Assembly (NCBI RefSeq): GCF_029784135.1
Contig: NC_073746.1
Span: 50,056,393 to 50,120,392, forward strand
From: Toxorhynchites rutilus septentrionalis
Lineage: Eukaryota; Arthropoda; Insecta; Diptera; Culicidae
DNA: 64,000 nucleotides
Direction of reading: 5' to 3'
In this document: positions 33,410-45,020 of the stretch, one piece after another
Numbering within the stretch: position 1 is the stretch's first letter
How the letters are laid out: each line of letters starts with the position of its first letter
Translations under genes and position numbers: made by a program
The notes under the pieces: model-generated
The model's database searches: none
The model's input: the letters and a program-made list of their open reading frames with translations, nothing else
What the model was told of the DNA's origin: nothing

Positions 33410-34240
33410 GAAATAGGCAATATACGTTTATGAAAAGCGGGTATAAACAAATGCACCATCTGTAAGCATGAGTGGTAAGTGGTTGAAACGTTCTAGATGT
33501 AATGATTTTGGATGATAATGAATATGGAATTGTCTGAAATACGCATACTTTGAATAAAATATCAGCAGTTTTATGTTTGAAAAGATTTTTTGATCAATAA
33601 AACCGTTAAGTCATACTCACACACCTCATAAATTTTAATAAAAAATCGGGTATTATATGGTATTTATTGATAATTTGAAATAAGAATAATAAAATGAGAT
33701 CATGCTTTGACATTTTTATTTGAATACTAGCAGTTTTCTTCGGAATTCATCTTAACCGGTAGTCTCCTGATGGTCATAAACTAAAGAAAGAATGACATGT
33801 TTGGCCGCCGTCATGGCACTCAGGATTTATTGAAAACTTTTCGACGAATCGAATTTAACCCCCAACAAGCACCAAAAATGGGCCTCCAACAATGAGCAGA
33901 CAAATCTGCGGATACAGATAGATGAAACATGATAATTTCGCATACATGTAGCCATTTTTCTATACAAATTTACATAAGTTTATAGTTATGATAAGTTATT
34001 CTTCGTATGGTGGAGAAGGTGAGATTTCTTTGATCAAGAGTTTAGAGGTGAACGATATAAACTTTTCACCGTTCTAAATAGCGTAAAATTTCAACCCACA
34101 ACCTAAAACTGAATCCTGAAACCTGAGTAATGAAATGCATGCATGAAGAGATTGGCGAACATTCAATTCAACAGAAAAATAAGTGTTTGAGTTTGTGTAC
34201 CCTGTGTGAGTACATAAATCATAACAAAAATTGAAACAAA
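33410..34240. other. no gene seen
   Basis: AT-rich DNA with no supported feature. Confidence 0.35.
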
Positions 34241-34243
34241 TTA

Positions 34244-34560
34244 CAGTGATGCTTCTGAAACCGGACGCTTTTTTAACCGGACACTTTTTCATTACATTCA
34301 ATATCATACCAAAACCATGACATTTTTTGCATGTTGAATTAATGTGACTGATAGTTACTATTGTGTCACTTTAGTTTAGTGTCAAACATAGTACCTAGCT
34401 GTTAACAAAAAAATGTCAAAAATCTAAAATTAATGGGAATTTCACGAACCCATGTCCGGAATAAAAAGCACATTCAGAAAATGATTTTAAATCCGGACGG
34501 TCAAAAGTTGACGATTAAATTTCTCATTGAAGGAGTTGCATAAGGGTATGTTAGTATGGA
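34244..34560 (+). repeat. CCGGAC inverted arm, left
   Basis: It starts CAGTGATGCTTCTGAAACCGG after TA (34242-34243). It continues through GATAGTTACTATTGTGTCA and TTTTAAATCCGGACGG to GGAGTTGCATAAGGGTATG. The same sequence occurs inverted at 40262-40536, clearly diverged but colinear over about 290 bp. The CAG start next to TA fits a pogo/Tigger terminus. Confidence 0.8.
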
Positions 34561-34679
34561 GTATGGAATTAGAAATTTAATTAATAGAAATTCCCTCTTC
34601 CTGTTGACCGATTGATTTGAAATTTGCAACACACCTTTATCTCTGCAGTCATTATAAAACTGCGTATTTCATGATCTTG

Positions 34680-35185
34680 GAAATCCAAAATGGCGACCGC
34701 TATAAATTGGCGGATTTCCTGTTTTTCTAAACCCAATCAATATGGGTATCAAACAAAAGGGATTGACTAGTAGAACACCGTTATTCATGCATGGAAAATG
34801 AAAATCCAAAATGGCCGCCACCACAAAATGGCGCCATATATATTATTTTCCAAACCTAATCATGAGGGTATAAAATGAAAGAGCTTGACAAGTAGAATAC
34901 AATTATTGATGAAAAATATAAATCCAAGATGGCGGTCGCTACAAAATGATGGATTACATATTTAATCAGGACCCCATCCCCCATATTATCAAACGAAAGG
35001 GATTAACTAGTTGAACACAGTTATTTACAAAAAAACGCAAATTCAAATGGCCGCCACCACACAATGGTGCCATATATTTTTTTTTTCAAAACTGCATTAA
35101 CATGTGTGTCAAATGAAAGGGCTTGAATATTAGAACACAGCTATTTATGAAAAATGCAAATACAAAATGGCCCACATCAGATTTC
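34680..35185. repeat. tandem ~120-bp units (AATCCAAAATGGC...)
   Basis: About four units each contain AAAATGGC(G/C)GCC(A/G)CCAC, an AAACCCNATCAATATGGGTAT-like stretch, CAAATGAAAGGG and ACTAGTAGAACAC. Units are diverged from one another. Two inverted units follow at 35455-35705 after an AT-rich spacer. Confidence 0.85.
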
Positions 35186-35454
35186 CATTAACTACAGTTA
35201 GTTGTTTCATTACATGCCCCACGATTTTATTTTAGCCTCATCATTATTGAAGAAAGGGGTGTGATAACTACTAACTGCTACTTGCCTAATTATATTCTAG
35301 CTTTTAGAACATCATCTGTATTATTTTTATGTTTAATGATAATGAAACCGTTAAACTTAAAAAAGTGTTTTTTACTTATTTTGTTTTTTAGTTTTTAGTA
35401 CATTATCATTAGTAAAAATAAAAATATAATAATAAAAACCATTCAACAATTTTT

Positions 35455-35705
35455 TTAAAATTTTGGATTTGCATTCTTAATAAATAACCTTGTTCTACTA
35501 GTCATTCTCTTTCGTTTGATACCCATATTGATGGGGTTTTGATCAAATATGTAATCAGCCATTTTGTAGTGGCAGCCATCTTGGATTTATATTTTTCATC
35601 AATAACTGTATTCTACTAGTCAAGTCATTTCATTTGATACCCATGTTGATAGGATTTTGAAAATATAGATATGGGGCCATCTTGTAGTGGTCATCTTGTG
35701 AAAAT
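35455..35705. repeat. inverted units of the ~120-bp repeat
   Basis: TTCTACTAGTCA, TTTCGTTTGATACCC and CCATTTTGTAGTGGCAGCCAT are the inverse of the tandem units at 34680-35185. The whole therefore forms a large foldback with a roughly 270-bp spacer. Confidence 0.8.
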
Positions 35706-35709
35706 ACAA

Positions 35710-38700
35710 TAAATAAATAAATTAATAAAAAACTTTTGTACCAAACGTGTTCTGTGATTCATAGCATAGATGAAGGCCTTCTAACTCTACAGGAATGCTA
35801 ATTTTTCATGCTATGATATGTCAATATTTTTTAGTAGTTGAAGTTATATTCGTAAGCGCTTAAGCGTCCGGATTTCGAAGCATTACTATATTCCATAACA
35901 AACTTTTACGATTATAACGCGGACGGTCGGCAGAAGATTGAAAACCACCGATCGAGATTTCCTGGAATTCGATGCTGAAAATATTAAACAATGTCATTAA
36001 GCGGCCTAAAGATAAATCACAATCCTTTAAGTGAACATGTTTTAGACTCCATTCAAGCCTCAATTTCTATATGACTTCATGTGCAATGTTATCGCTCGTT
36101 ATCGGTCGTTTGCTAGTTGCTCGTATCACGTCAACACAATGAATGCATCACATAAGCATGTCGAATATGTTCCTTCAGCTGACTGTTGCCGATGGTCCTG
36201 TTCTTGCATCAGTGCTTCGTCATTCATGGAATGATCGAGACGACGCAAAATGAGGCTAAATTGCATCTGCTGGAAGTAGGAGGGTATGAAGTCGTGAATC
36301 ATGAGTACCGTATCGATTACATGAACCACGGTATGTGGGAAGCATAATCGTACCCTGAATCACGAAAGAAAAATGTTCGTGGGTCTTAAAATTGCAGGAA
36401 ACTCCAACCTCAACGACAGAAAGAGCGAGCACGAGAACACAATTAATTTGTTCGCAAGGAACGAAAAAGGTAAATATAAATTACTTCTAAACATCCTCAC
36501 AATGTTTTGTTGTGTTTAATTCAGTGAGTCAATTCAGTCTTCAATTCCATTGAAACAGCACACGTAATGCACTTTCCTCTACCTGTTGCGAGAACAATTT
36601 ATTTTTTTCCAAACACCGAAGGAAGAAAAAAAAATAATTAGATTTTAGCAGTCAAGGGGAGAAACGTGATTGCAAGAGAAAAACGGAAACATAAGATTAA
36701 TTGCATCGCGAGACCACAATGCGAAATAAACTCAACACCACCCGACAGCGATGGATTACAGTTGTTGAGAGGAAGAACTCGGGAAATGCGCGGAAGATCC
36801 TGAAATGAGAGCGAGGATATTGGGGTGCCTTCTAGCGTACGGATGCAAAAGAGATTATGCTGCTCTCAAGTGGTTTCGCTACAAGAAACTGCTACAAGAT
36901 GAATGTGGGAAGAAAGTTTAATTGATTGAATGTTTTGTGTATTTCAGCAACCGAAGCTCTGCGCTGGTTGAAATGATGGATTCACTCTGAAGCGACGCAA
37001 AGTTTCCTAATGGAAGCGAATGCAGCATCTAGAGTTTTCATCAGTTTTGACATCCTTGTCAGTTTACGATTGATTCGATGGTCAGATTCTTCGAATCGGG
37101 CTGTTATTTGACTTCAGTGGAAATGGACGAATGATTGTAATGTTTAATGGATGTTATTCTATCTTTATAGATTTTGTTCAATAGTATTTGCGAATTGGAT
37201 GTATCAACGGGAATTGATTTTTACCTTATGTTGAAATAGCCATTTTTTATTTGTCGCAGCCATTTTTTCTAATATTTTCGCCTATGAATGCTCCACTGGA
37301 CCATAATGCATTAGAAGCAGTAATGACAGCAAGGTAGAATTCATTCACCCGTTAAACCCATTGAACACATGACTTCGAAACATTGTATTCTCAGAATAAA
37401 CATCAATTAGACAGAGGATGATAAAACAATCCCTTTTTGATTGGATTATTGTGGCTCGAGTGAAGGACACCGCATGATAAATACAATCGCGGAGTGAGAG
37501 AAGAAATAACGCAGAAATAAACGTAATATGGAATAAAAAAAAATGGTGAGACAATGTCCTCTGGCTGTAGCGATTCAGTTTCCGCTGGAATGTTGGCAGG
37601 GGCCGAAGGAGCGGCAGTTCCTCATACAATAAACATTTATTTCTTTCCCGCAAAGCTTATCCGCAGCACTCTTCGCCATGTTTATGATTCGCTTCGTGAA
37701 ATCGGCACTCCGGTTGAATGAAAGAGATTCACAGTACAGGTAGCGACGGCTCCCGAATCAATTTTCCAAATTGAATTTTAAGTGCACTTGGTCGTTTCCG
37801 TCATATTATATTTTTCATTTTTTGAATAAATCACGTATATTTGATTTGAACAACTATCCATTTGCTAAAAGCAGAATTTTCAAAATACAGAAAATGATTG
37901 TATGGCTGGCCTTGATGAATAAAATACTGATCCCTATGTGTTTTATATAACTACTTAGCACGTGATTCGGAGCCAGCGGAGCTGGAAAACTATCTGCAAT
38001 GTATCCAAAAACGTTTTTGTCACCCCGCTAACTATGCAAATGATAATTTTTCAGGAAAAGTGAAGGAATCACTCTAAACGGAACAGCAGATGGAACGAAA
38101 ACTAATGCAGAAAAATTATTGAAACTGTACAAAATAACACCGAGTAAAGTTGAGTACAATCGTGAGAATTGAAATTTTGTTTTGTTTTATCAAAATAAAT
38201 TAGCAGTAAATTGCAAACATTCTTTTGAAATATTCAGTGTAAAAATATTTCATAAATATTTTTTCTTTCCCGCAAAGCTTATCTACAGCACGTAAGATTT
38301 AAAAACTAAACTTATATTTATATCAACTCATAACATTAAAAACATGTAAGAATCGTGATTGCTATCGATTCGGAATGTTTTGACGAAACAGCCGATTTCG
38401 TTAGGGATTTTTTTCCCTGAACGCGAGGCTGACTATTATTTTCATTCGCCACTTCGTTGAAGCAGTCCCAAAAGTTGTTGTAAGTTTCGCGTGTATGGTT
38501 TGATTCAGTTTAGTCTCATTTGCTTCGTTCACAGACGTTGAGGACGGCGATGACTCTCAGAACTCTCAGAAAACTCGGTGAAAAATATTTTCTATACTCC
38601 AGTACAATTTTCAGCTGGGCTCTTTCCGTTTCAAGAACTCCTGAATAGTGAACTTCGGATCCAAAAAGGTTGCAATCAGGGAATTTGGATCCTCTCCAAG

Positions 38701-40255
38701 GTAGTTGAAATGACTTCCCAATCAAGCGTTGAAAGATTCTTTTAAGCGAAGTAAGTTCGGAGTTCTAAATGCAGTCTGATCCTTGTTCAAATATTTTTTA
38801 TACATATGATGATAGCAGATGATATTTGATGAAAAAATTCTCCTACGCATGTGTTCGAATTTCAGCAATCACAGAGTTATTAAACTTCTTTTTTTCCGGG
38901 TTCTGTTTGCTTTAAACTGGCCCTACTCCAAAAAGTACGCTACGTAGGATGATTCTGTTGTTTCTATTTGAGAGATGAAAATATTTAGTACAGGATGTAG
39001 TTGTGAAATATTAAAATTATTGAATTGAAATAACAGTTTGGAAGTGAAAAACATACAAGTTAGTTGTTCAGTTATCTCTATCAACTAAATTAAAGTTCTC
39101 TCTTACCGCTCTACAATTTGTCCTTCGACACCAAACCTCTGTATTTCTTAATTTCGTTGTAATATCGTTAAAAACAATTCCCAATTAGCCTTCAATCAAA
39201 ATATCCAAAAAACCGCGATTTACACTCACCTGTACTTATTATAGCCAATTGTCTTTCATCTTAACGTTGAAATATTGTTTCTTTTAAATAGGCCATGTTT
39301 GAAATATATATCGTAAAATTAAACTGTATATAATCGAGTTTAAATTGTATATAATCGAATCATATACAATCGGGTCTGTACATAAACGAGTCCGACCTGT
39401 ATTTCTATTTCGGTACAACTCCAACATGGATAGCAATTTTTTTCGTCAATCCAATTATTCCATTTGCTAGAGAATTTGATAATATTTTCAAAAGCACCTG
39501 CGTTGTTCCACCGCAAATGACGATTTTTTTTATAAATTTAATTTTTGTATTTTTTTTTATTTGACTCAATCTTTGCAGACCCATTCTTCGTAACCAAAAC
39601 GGACAATTTCCATAATCGGTTCTCTATTTTGATTGCAGCCTTACTTTTGAGAAGGGCCTAAAAAAAATGCTTGAAAATTTTCAAAAAAATATATATTAGA
39701 AATGGTTGATCGGATTGATTTGGTGATTTCCGCTATGTTTTAGGTTATTGAGGCTATATGGAGAAGAAATGCACAGTTAAAACAAAATGTTAATTTTTTT
39801 TATTTGAAAACATTTAATTCAATTTTCATGAAAAATGTGCAGACAACTAATGAAATTTATTTTACAGTGCATATAAAACGAGGATCAAAGAAGACATATT
39901 ATATTTAAAAAAAAACGTTGGATTTACGAAAATTGTTGAAACTGATTTTAGACCCGATTTTATGAAAGTACGCATAATTTTCAGTTAGAAAGATACACGG
40001 CAAAACTTTGCCAAATGCCACCGTGTGTGGGATACAGTGATTCTAAAATAAATTTAACTGAAAATTCTCAACTTTTGATCGTTTTCGAATTTTTTTTCGA
40101 ATCCTTTTAACCTAAATCTTGAATTCCAACACATTGTGTCAACAGTATTTCTTCGAGAGACATTAGTTATTGATTTTGTAGAGCATATTATTTAATTATT
40201 ATTCTATTACAATCTTAAGCCAAACATCAATAATGAACAAAAGTTAGGAATTTAT
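35710..40255. other. no gene seen between the CCGGAC arms
   Basis: About 4.5 kb of AT-rich DNA with only short frames. A 50-codon frame (ending in CGKKV at about 36920) contains LLAYGCKRDYAALKWFRYKK but has no supporting start or family. If the CCGGAC arms bound one element, its interior lacks any transposase I can see. Confidence 0.3.
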
Positions 40256-40261
40256 TTTATG

Positions 40262-40536
40262 ATTATTTTTCTATTAACATACCCTTATGCAACTCCTCCA
40301 AAAAAAATGCCATCGTTAATTTTTGATCCGTCCGGATTTAAAATCATCTTCTGAATGTGTGAAACACAAATATTTGATTTGATTTTTGATATTTTTTTGT
40401 CAACAACTAGGTACAATGTTTGACACTACACTAAATTGATACAATAGTAACTATCAGTTACATTCACTCAACATGTAAAATATGTTATGCTTTTGGTATG
40501 CTATTGAATAAGTGTCCGGATTCAAAAGGGTTACGG
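40262..40536 (-). repeat. CCGGAC inverted arm, right
   Basis: This is the inverse of 34244-34560. Read leftwards it starts CCGTAACCCTTTTGAATCCGG, preceded by TA at 40537-40538, and contains GATAGTTACTATTG and AAATCCGGACGGATC. The outermost bases have diverged from the left arm. Confidence 0.75.
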
Positions 40537-40901
40537 TATTGTATGGCATTAACATGTGTTTTTGTAATCACTTCGTCTTCAAATTCATATTCCCCTGATT
40601 TTTGCTTACATCATATAAGCGTTGTAGTTTTCTTGCTTGACCTGTAGTTAAGATTTATAACTAGTTACGTATCTTCTAAAATTCAAGCTCAAAAATATAT
40701 CTTTACTCTTACCATGTTAAAAACATAAATTATAAACCATAATTGAAGTCTTATTGCTATTTTTTCTGTAATTTCCATTTTTGTATTTATGTTTGTAGTC
40801 AGTGGCATCTTTGTTTTTGTTTTTTGTTGAAAAATCGAATATAAGCGTATTTGTTGAAATACTAAAGCGAACAAATAATTTTCCCGTAGGGAATAATCTT
40901 G

Positions 40902-42367
40902 GTACCTCAGGAAAGTTTATTGGGCCCTTTAATTTACAGTAAACATTCACTAACTGGGCGAAAAGGGAGGACCAGTTATCGACATTTGCGTTCTAACTGG
41001 TCCGGCAGGTTATACGTCAAATAAAATCGAGGGGAACTTCAATGAACTGTTTGATTCGCGTATATCATGAAATTGGATAAACAAAAAGATTCCAATGGAA
41101 GTTTCGCATTGAGTGTGACAACAGATAAGAAATATAATTTGAGGAAATTATTTTTCTTTAATTTAATCAATGTTTTTGTCATGCGAAAATAATATCAATT
41201 TTCATAACATTTCAAATTACATTCGAATGCCCCTCACAGCAAATCTTCCATTTGAATATGGCGTCGATTGTTTACAAAATTCTGCCTTCTAACTGGTCCA
41301 AGGACCAGTTAACGTTCGCCCAGTTAAAACGCAGACCAGTTAGCGAACGATTACTGTATTATGTACATCAATGACATGCGAAGAGTTTTACGATATTGCG
41401 ATATTAATCTTTTTGCTGATGATACTGTGTCATTTATTGCAGCTAAGAATGTATATTAAACAATCCCTGTTCACCGAGGGAAAACTGTCTATTTATTTAT
41501 CAACTGAGATTGTATTCGGAGCTAATGAAAACAGGTGTGTCACGTTTGGGAGTCGAAGTCAGAAAACTTTATTCTAAACAAATACTTTGACAGTAGTATG
41601 TTTATCAGAAGTATGTCGATTCGTGCTGAATACACGAATAAATGAAACTATCTAAAATTTATATATATATATACTCATTTCGTAGATGTTCGAAAACATT
41701 CTAAATTTCAACTAAACCAAATACTAATTCAATATACAATATATATGAGGCCGTTTTACACTTGAATGGAGATTTGCGTTCTTTAAGTATATGGTTGAAG
41801 TATGAGCAATTGAAATTGAACATAAGTGAAACTTAATATATGCTAATACCGCGAAATCGAATAAATGAAAACGTCTCTATTGTGATTGATTATGAGACCA
41901 TTGATCGCGTTTGGGAGATTAAATATTTTGGCGTGATTATTGATGATATACTTAAGTTCAATACTCACATTGGGAATGTCATCAAAAAAATTCAATCAAT
42001 TCATCAAAATTCAATCAATCATCTCTCCTCATCTGGGCTTTCCTTTTTGTTTTTGGCCAATGAAACACAAATATCAAGATTACATCGCTTGCAGAATACA
42101 ATAATGCGTTTGATTTTACAATGCAACAGGCCTCATATTTGATGCTGGACGCTCTGCAATGGTTATCTGTGAAGCAAATAATTGTTTATATGGTTTATAT
42201 GTTTATATACTACGGTGTTCATTTTTAAAGTAGTTAACGGTTTGCTGCCTCGATATTTGTTTGATCGAGTTGAAGGGGAAGTGATTTTCATAGATATAAC
42301 ACTAGAAACGCGGATGAAATAAGAACACTACATTTCTTAACATGTGCTTCACAGAATTCGCTATATT
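40902..42367 (+). pseudogene. LINE reverse transcriptase remnant (CR1/L2/jockey type)
   Basis: Reverse transcriptase blocks occur in the correct order. VPQESLLGPLI (40902-40934) is followed, after a MITE, by MYINDMRRVLRYCDINLFADDTV from 41361, where FADD is the catalytic motif. Then come LNGDLRSLSIWLKYEQLKLNI (from 41767), IKYFGVIIDDILKFNTHIG, ISRLHRLQNTIMRLIL, LMLDALQWLSVKQ and finally HRYNTRNADEI and NSLYF at 42367. The coding is broken by a 420-bp MITE (40937-41356), stops at about 41456, 41825 and 42140, and a roughly 300-bp foreign or decayed stretch (41458-41751). It is truncated at 42368 by another MITE. No endonuclease domain is visible. The clade is uncertain. Confidence 0.85.
40937..41356. 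mobile_element. pogo-type MITE inside the LINE
   Basis: The ends CAGTAAACATTCACTAACTGG and, inverted, CAGTAATCGTTCGCTAACTGG are flanked by TA (40935-40936, 41357-41358). Further CTAACTGG and CCAGTTA words are repeated internally near both ends. The terminus matches the pogo pattern CAGTA...TTCGCTTA. It sits between the GPL and YIND blocks of a reverse transcriptase, which places its insertion exactly. Confidence 0.9.
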
Positions 42368-42758
42368 TTAACCCTTTCGTCGCCCCGTCACCCAGATGTG
42401 GGTGACGCTTTCCTCATTCAAATTGAATAGGATTTTTAAAAGGAATTTGGTAGAATAGGTACAAAAATGTAACTGTAGAATATGTAGAAAAATAATAAAA
42501 TCATAACCAGATTATTATAATTTTTATACTATACTTTTCATTAATTTTCAGTACGGATGTTTTGTACTGCAGTTTTTTGCGAAACCCATATAATATGACT
42601 TTGGCATGTGTTATTGTTGTCAAATCGTCTTTAAATTATAACAAATAATGTTAGATAATGTAAAAGTTCTCTACAAACTAAGTTTGTTCTTCATTTAATA
42701 ATTTATCCGCAAGTTGGGCCCCGCAAGAAACTCAGAAACGTTGCTTTGGGCGACGAAC
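42368..42758 (+). mobile_element. MITE with CGTCGCC ends, copy A
   Basis: It starts TTAACCCTTTCGTCGCCCC and ends TTTGGGCGACGAA, giving short inverted ends. The interior includes TTTTGCGAAACCCATATAATA, ATGACTTTGGCATGTG and CTCTACAAACTAAGTTTG. An inverted copy lies at 52790-53177. It truncates the LINE remnant immediately upstream. Confidence 0.75.
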
Positions 42759-42759
42759 T

Positions 42760-44110
42760 GATTTTTTTTTTATTGACAAAGATTTTGACTGACAAAGTTT
42801 TATACGAACGGATATCTTAATGATTTTTGTTTTGTTTTTATTATTTTCAATGTATGACCTGACGAAGTTTTTTTAATAGATTATATTGTTTAGACAATTT
42901 TGAACAATTTTTCATTTATGTTTTATATTTTTTTCAATTTGTATTCGTTTCTATTGTGTCTATCATGATCTTGGTGATGATGGGCTATTTTTATTTTTTG
43001 TTGTTTTTGGTTTGGATTAGTTAAAAAAAAATTAAAGTAGTCTACAAAAGTTTGAGCGTGGCGCGCGTTGTACAGATATAAAGGATATAAAGTTGAAGTT
43101 TTTTAAGAGGCGGTCTAGCAACTTTTTTCAAATGAAAATTTCTCGACTTATCTGGATGAGTATATTCTTTGTCAATCCAAAACTGGCGGTTGGACTTGTG
43201 CTTTGGTGGACCAATTGACTGCAAGGCAACAAGTTTTTGCACTCAGTTGAACTCTCACTCCTCGTATACACATGCGCTCTGGAGAATGCCCACGCTCCGA
43301 AACACAGATGAAATGTTCTGTTGTCAACATCGTTTTTGCATCGAATTTTTGCACCGTGTTTTGTACCGTATTTTCTATACCTGTTTTACACCGCGCTTGG
43401 ATCTGGTTTGATTTCTCTTTTGAGTTATTTTTCTTCACACAAATGCTTGGTATAGATACAGCGCTGTTTTTTTATGCTTTTCTAAACCGACGCTAGATTT
43501 AATGCTTGTGCGTTTAAAATGATGCGGCATCACATGAGTGAGATGCAATGTTCGATATCTGAATTCTGCGCCGTGTTCATTCGGCGCTCTCGTGTTTATG
43601 AATTTGGTACACTTCGTACCAACAGAGAACACGTGTTTGTTATAAGAATTAAATTTAACTCAAGTGCAGCGCAGCGTATGATTTCTGAATGTCTACGGAA
43701 TCTTGGTACCTCTCGCCGTAGAACACTTCACCGCGGAAATTCGACACTTTGTCAAATCGACGTTTACAGTTCACTGTCAGATGCTGACACGTGTTCCGAG
43801 CTTGAATCGATCCAAACATTTCGGCTACTTCTTTAGATAGTTCTGACCGCTTGTGTGATGTATATAAATAAAAATGGAAGGCCAAATGTGTTGCTAAGCG
43901 CGAAACCCAAGCAAGGAATGGTCCGATTGAGTCGGCTCTATTTTTTTGAATTCTCGCGTAACTTTTGAAAAGGTTCAAGTAACAAATGTGAATAAATCGA
44001 GTTAATGGATGCACACCATTAGTTCTCAATCATTGAACACATTGCGAAAACAACCGTTCAGGTATCTATCCTTTTCACCTTTTTATCACCGATACAAAAT
44101 ATGTCCAATG
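42760..44110. other. no gene supported
   Basis: T-rich DNA to 43020, then about 1 kb with several overlapping frames of up to about 124 codons on both strands. None has a recognised domain. Since BEL/Pao gag follows, part of 43040-44110 could be the long terminal repeat and leader of that element, but I could not find a second copy to prove it. Confidence 0.3.
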
Positions 44111-44116
44111 TACACC

Positions 44117-44287
44117 CAGGTTTTTTTACGCGGTTTTTTTTACGCGGTTTTTTTACGAGGTTTTTTTACGCGGATTTTCGAATTAACGCGGTTTTTTACG
44201 TGGATTTTCCAATTAACGCGGTTTTTTTTACGCGGATTTTCCAATTAACGCGGTTTTTTTAACGCGGTCACCGCGTAAAAAAAACTG
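44117..44287. mobile_element. small MITE built of ACGCGG(T)n repeats
   Basis: The ends are CAGGTTTTTTTACGCGG and the inverse CCGCGTAAAAAAAACTG. Between them the words ACGCGGTTTTTTT and ACGCGGATTTTCCAATTA alternate in tandem. The termini look Tigger-like. The flanking dinucleotides do not form a clean TA pair. Confidence 0.7.
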
Positions 44288-44290
44288 AGC

Positions 44291-44710
44291 AATATCAAAT
44301 CTGTCCCTCATGCTTCCTGAGACCATATGACGGAACTTAGTGCTATTGACGGATATTAGTGCCGCACCTATGTGCCAGGTTCGATGCATCTGTAGCGAAC
44401 ACAGATTCAATTTGCCCGCGTTGTTCACCACCGCCTATGCCAGTTTCGATGGGAACGACCACGTCAAGTCGGAGGACAGATTTTGCAACGCAAATGCCTG
44501 ACAGAACAGAAAGAATTAGACCAGAAGCAGTTAGAGATGGAACAGAGGCAATTAGCGCTGCAGAGAAAGCATTTCCAGGAGAAATACAAGCTGGGTCGCT
44601 AGCTGATGAATCTGCAAGTGCAAGAAGAAGTATCTCGAGATAGCATAAAGCTTGTGCAAGAATGGGTTGATGAGCACACCACTGCGAAGCAGAAATCCTC
44701 CGTACGACCT
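44291..44710 (+). pseudogene. BEL/Pao-type gag N-terminal fragment
   Basis: Readable parts are CPSCFLRPYDG, then in the next frame LCARFDASVANTDSICPRC. Together they resemble the PHD-finger module at the start of BEL/Pao gag proteins. They are followed by a long coiled-coil-like charged helix (EQKELDQKQLEMEQRQLALQ, then RKHFQEKYKLG), a stop (44601-44603) and EEVSRDSIKLVQEWVDEHTT. This order (PHD, coiled coil, serine/arginine linker) is what I know of insect BEL gag. Stops and frame changes break it, and no pol follows. Immediately downstream lies dispersed repeat copy C. Pao/BEL assignment is by architecture and moderately sure. Confidence 0.55.
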
Positions 44711-44747
44711 TCGTGTGCAACGAAGAGGATTTTTATGTGACCTTTTT

Positions 44748-45020
44748 TGACGTAGAACTACGTCTTTCATTAAGGGTGGCAAATCAGAAAACAGGTCACG
44801 TTTTTATGAAATAAAGTTAACGTTAATAACTATTTTTGCCGCGAACGGATTTTGGCGATTTACATACTAAACGAGTCGAAAATTCCCTAAGATTTGTTTA
44901 ATACGCTATACATTAGAATCCCCTGGTTTGTAAATGGTTAAAATTCATGAAAACTTTAAGCGTTTCCATTTTCTCATACATTTGTTGTCAATTTGTGTGC
45001 TTTCCCGAACAGAACTGTCA
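44748..45020 (-). repeat. TGAC...GTCA dispersed repeat, copy C
   Basis: It is inverted relative to copies A and B. Read leftwards it starts TGACAGTTCTGTTCGGGAAAG and ends with the perfect palindrome GACGTAGTTCTACGTC. It is the best preserved copy. Confidence 0.75.

Noticed and set aside
36780..36920. Short frame with LLAYGCKRDYAALKWFRYKK as an exon
   Set aside because: About 50 codons with no ATG context, no family and no consensus splice sites on both sides.
43160..44030. Several 66-124 codon frames on both strands as genes
   Set aside because: They overlap one another on opposite strands, none shows a domain, and the region may be non-coding leader of the adjacent BEL/Pao remnant.
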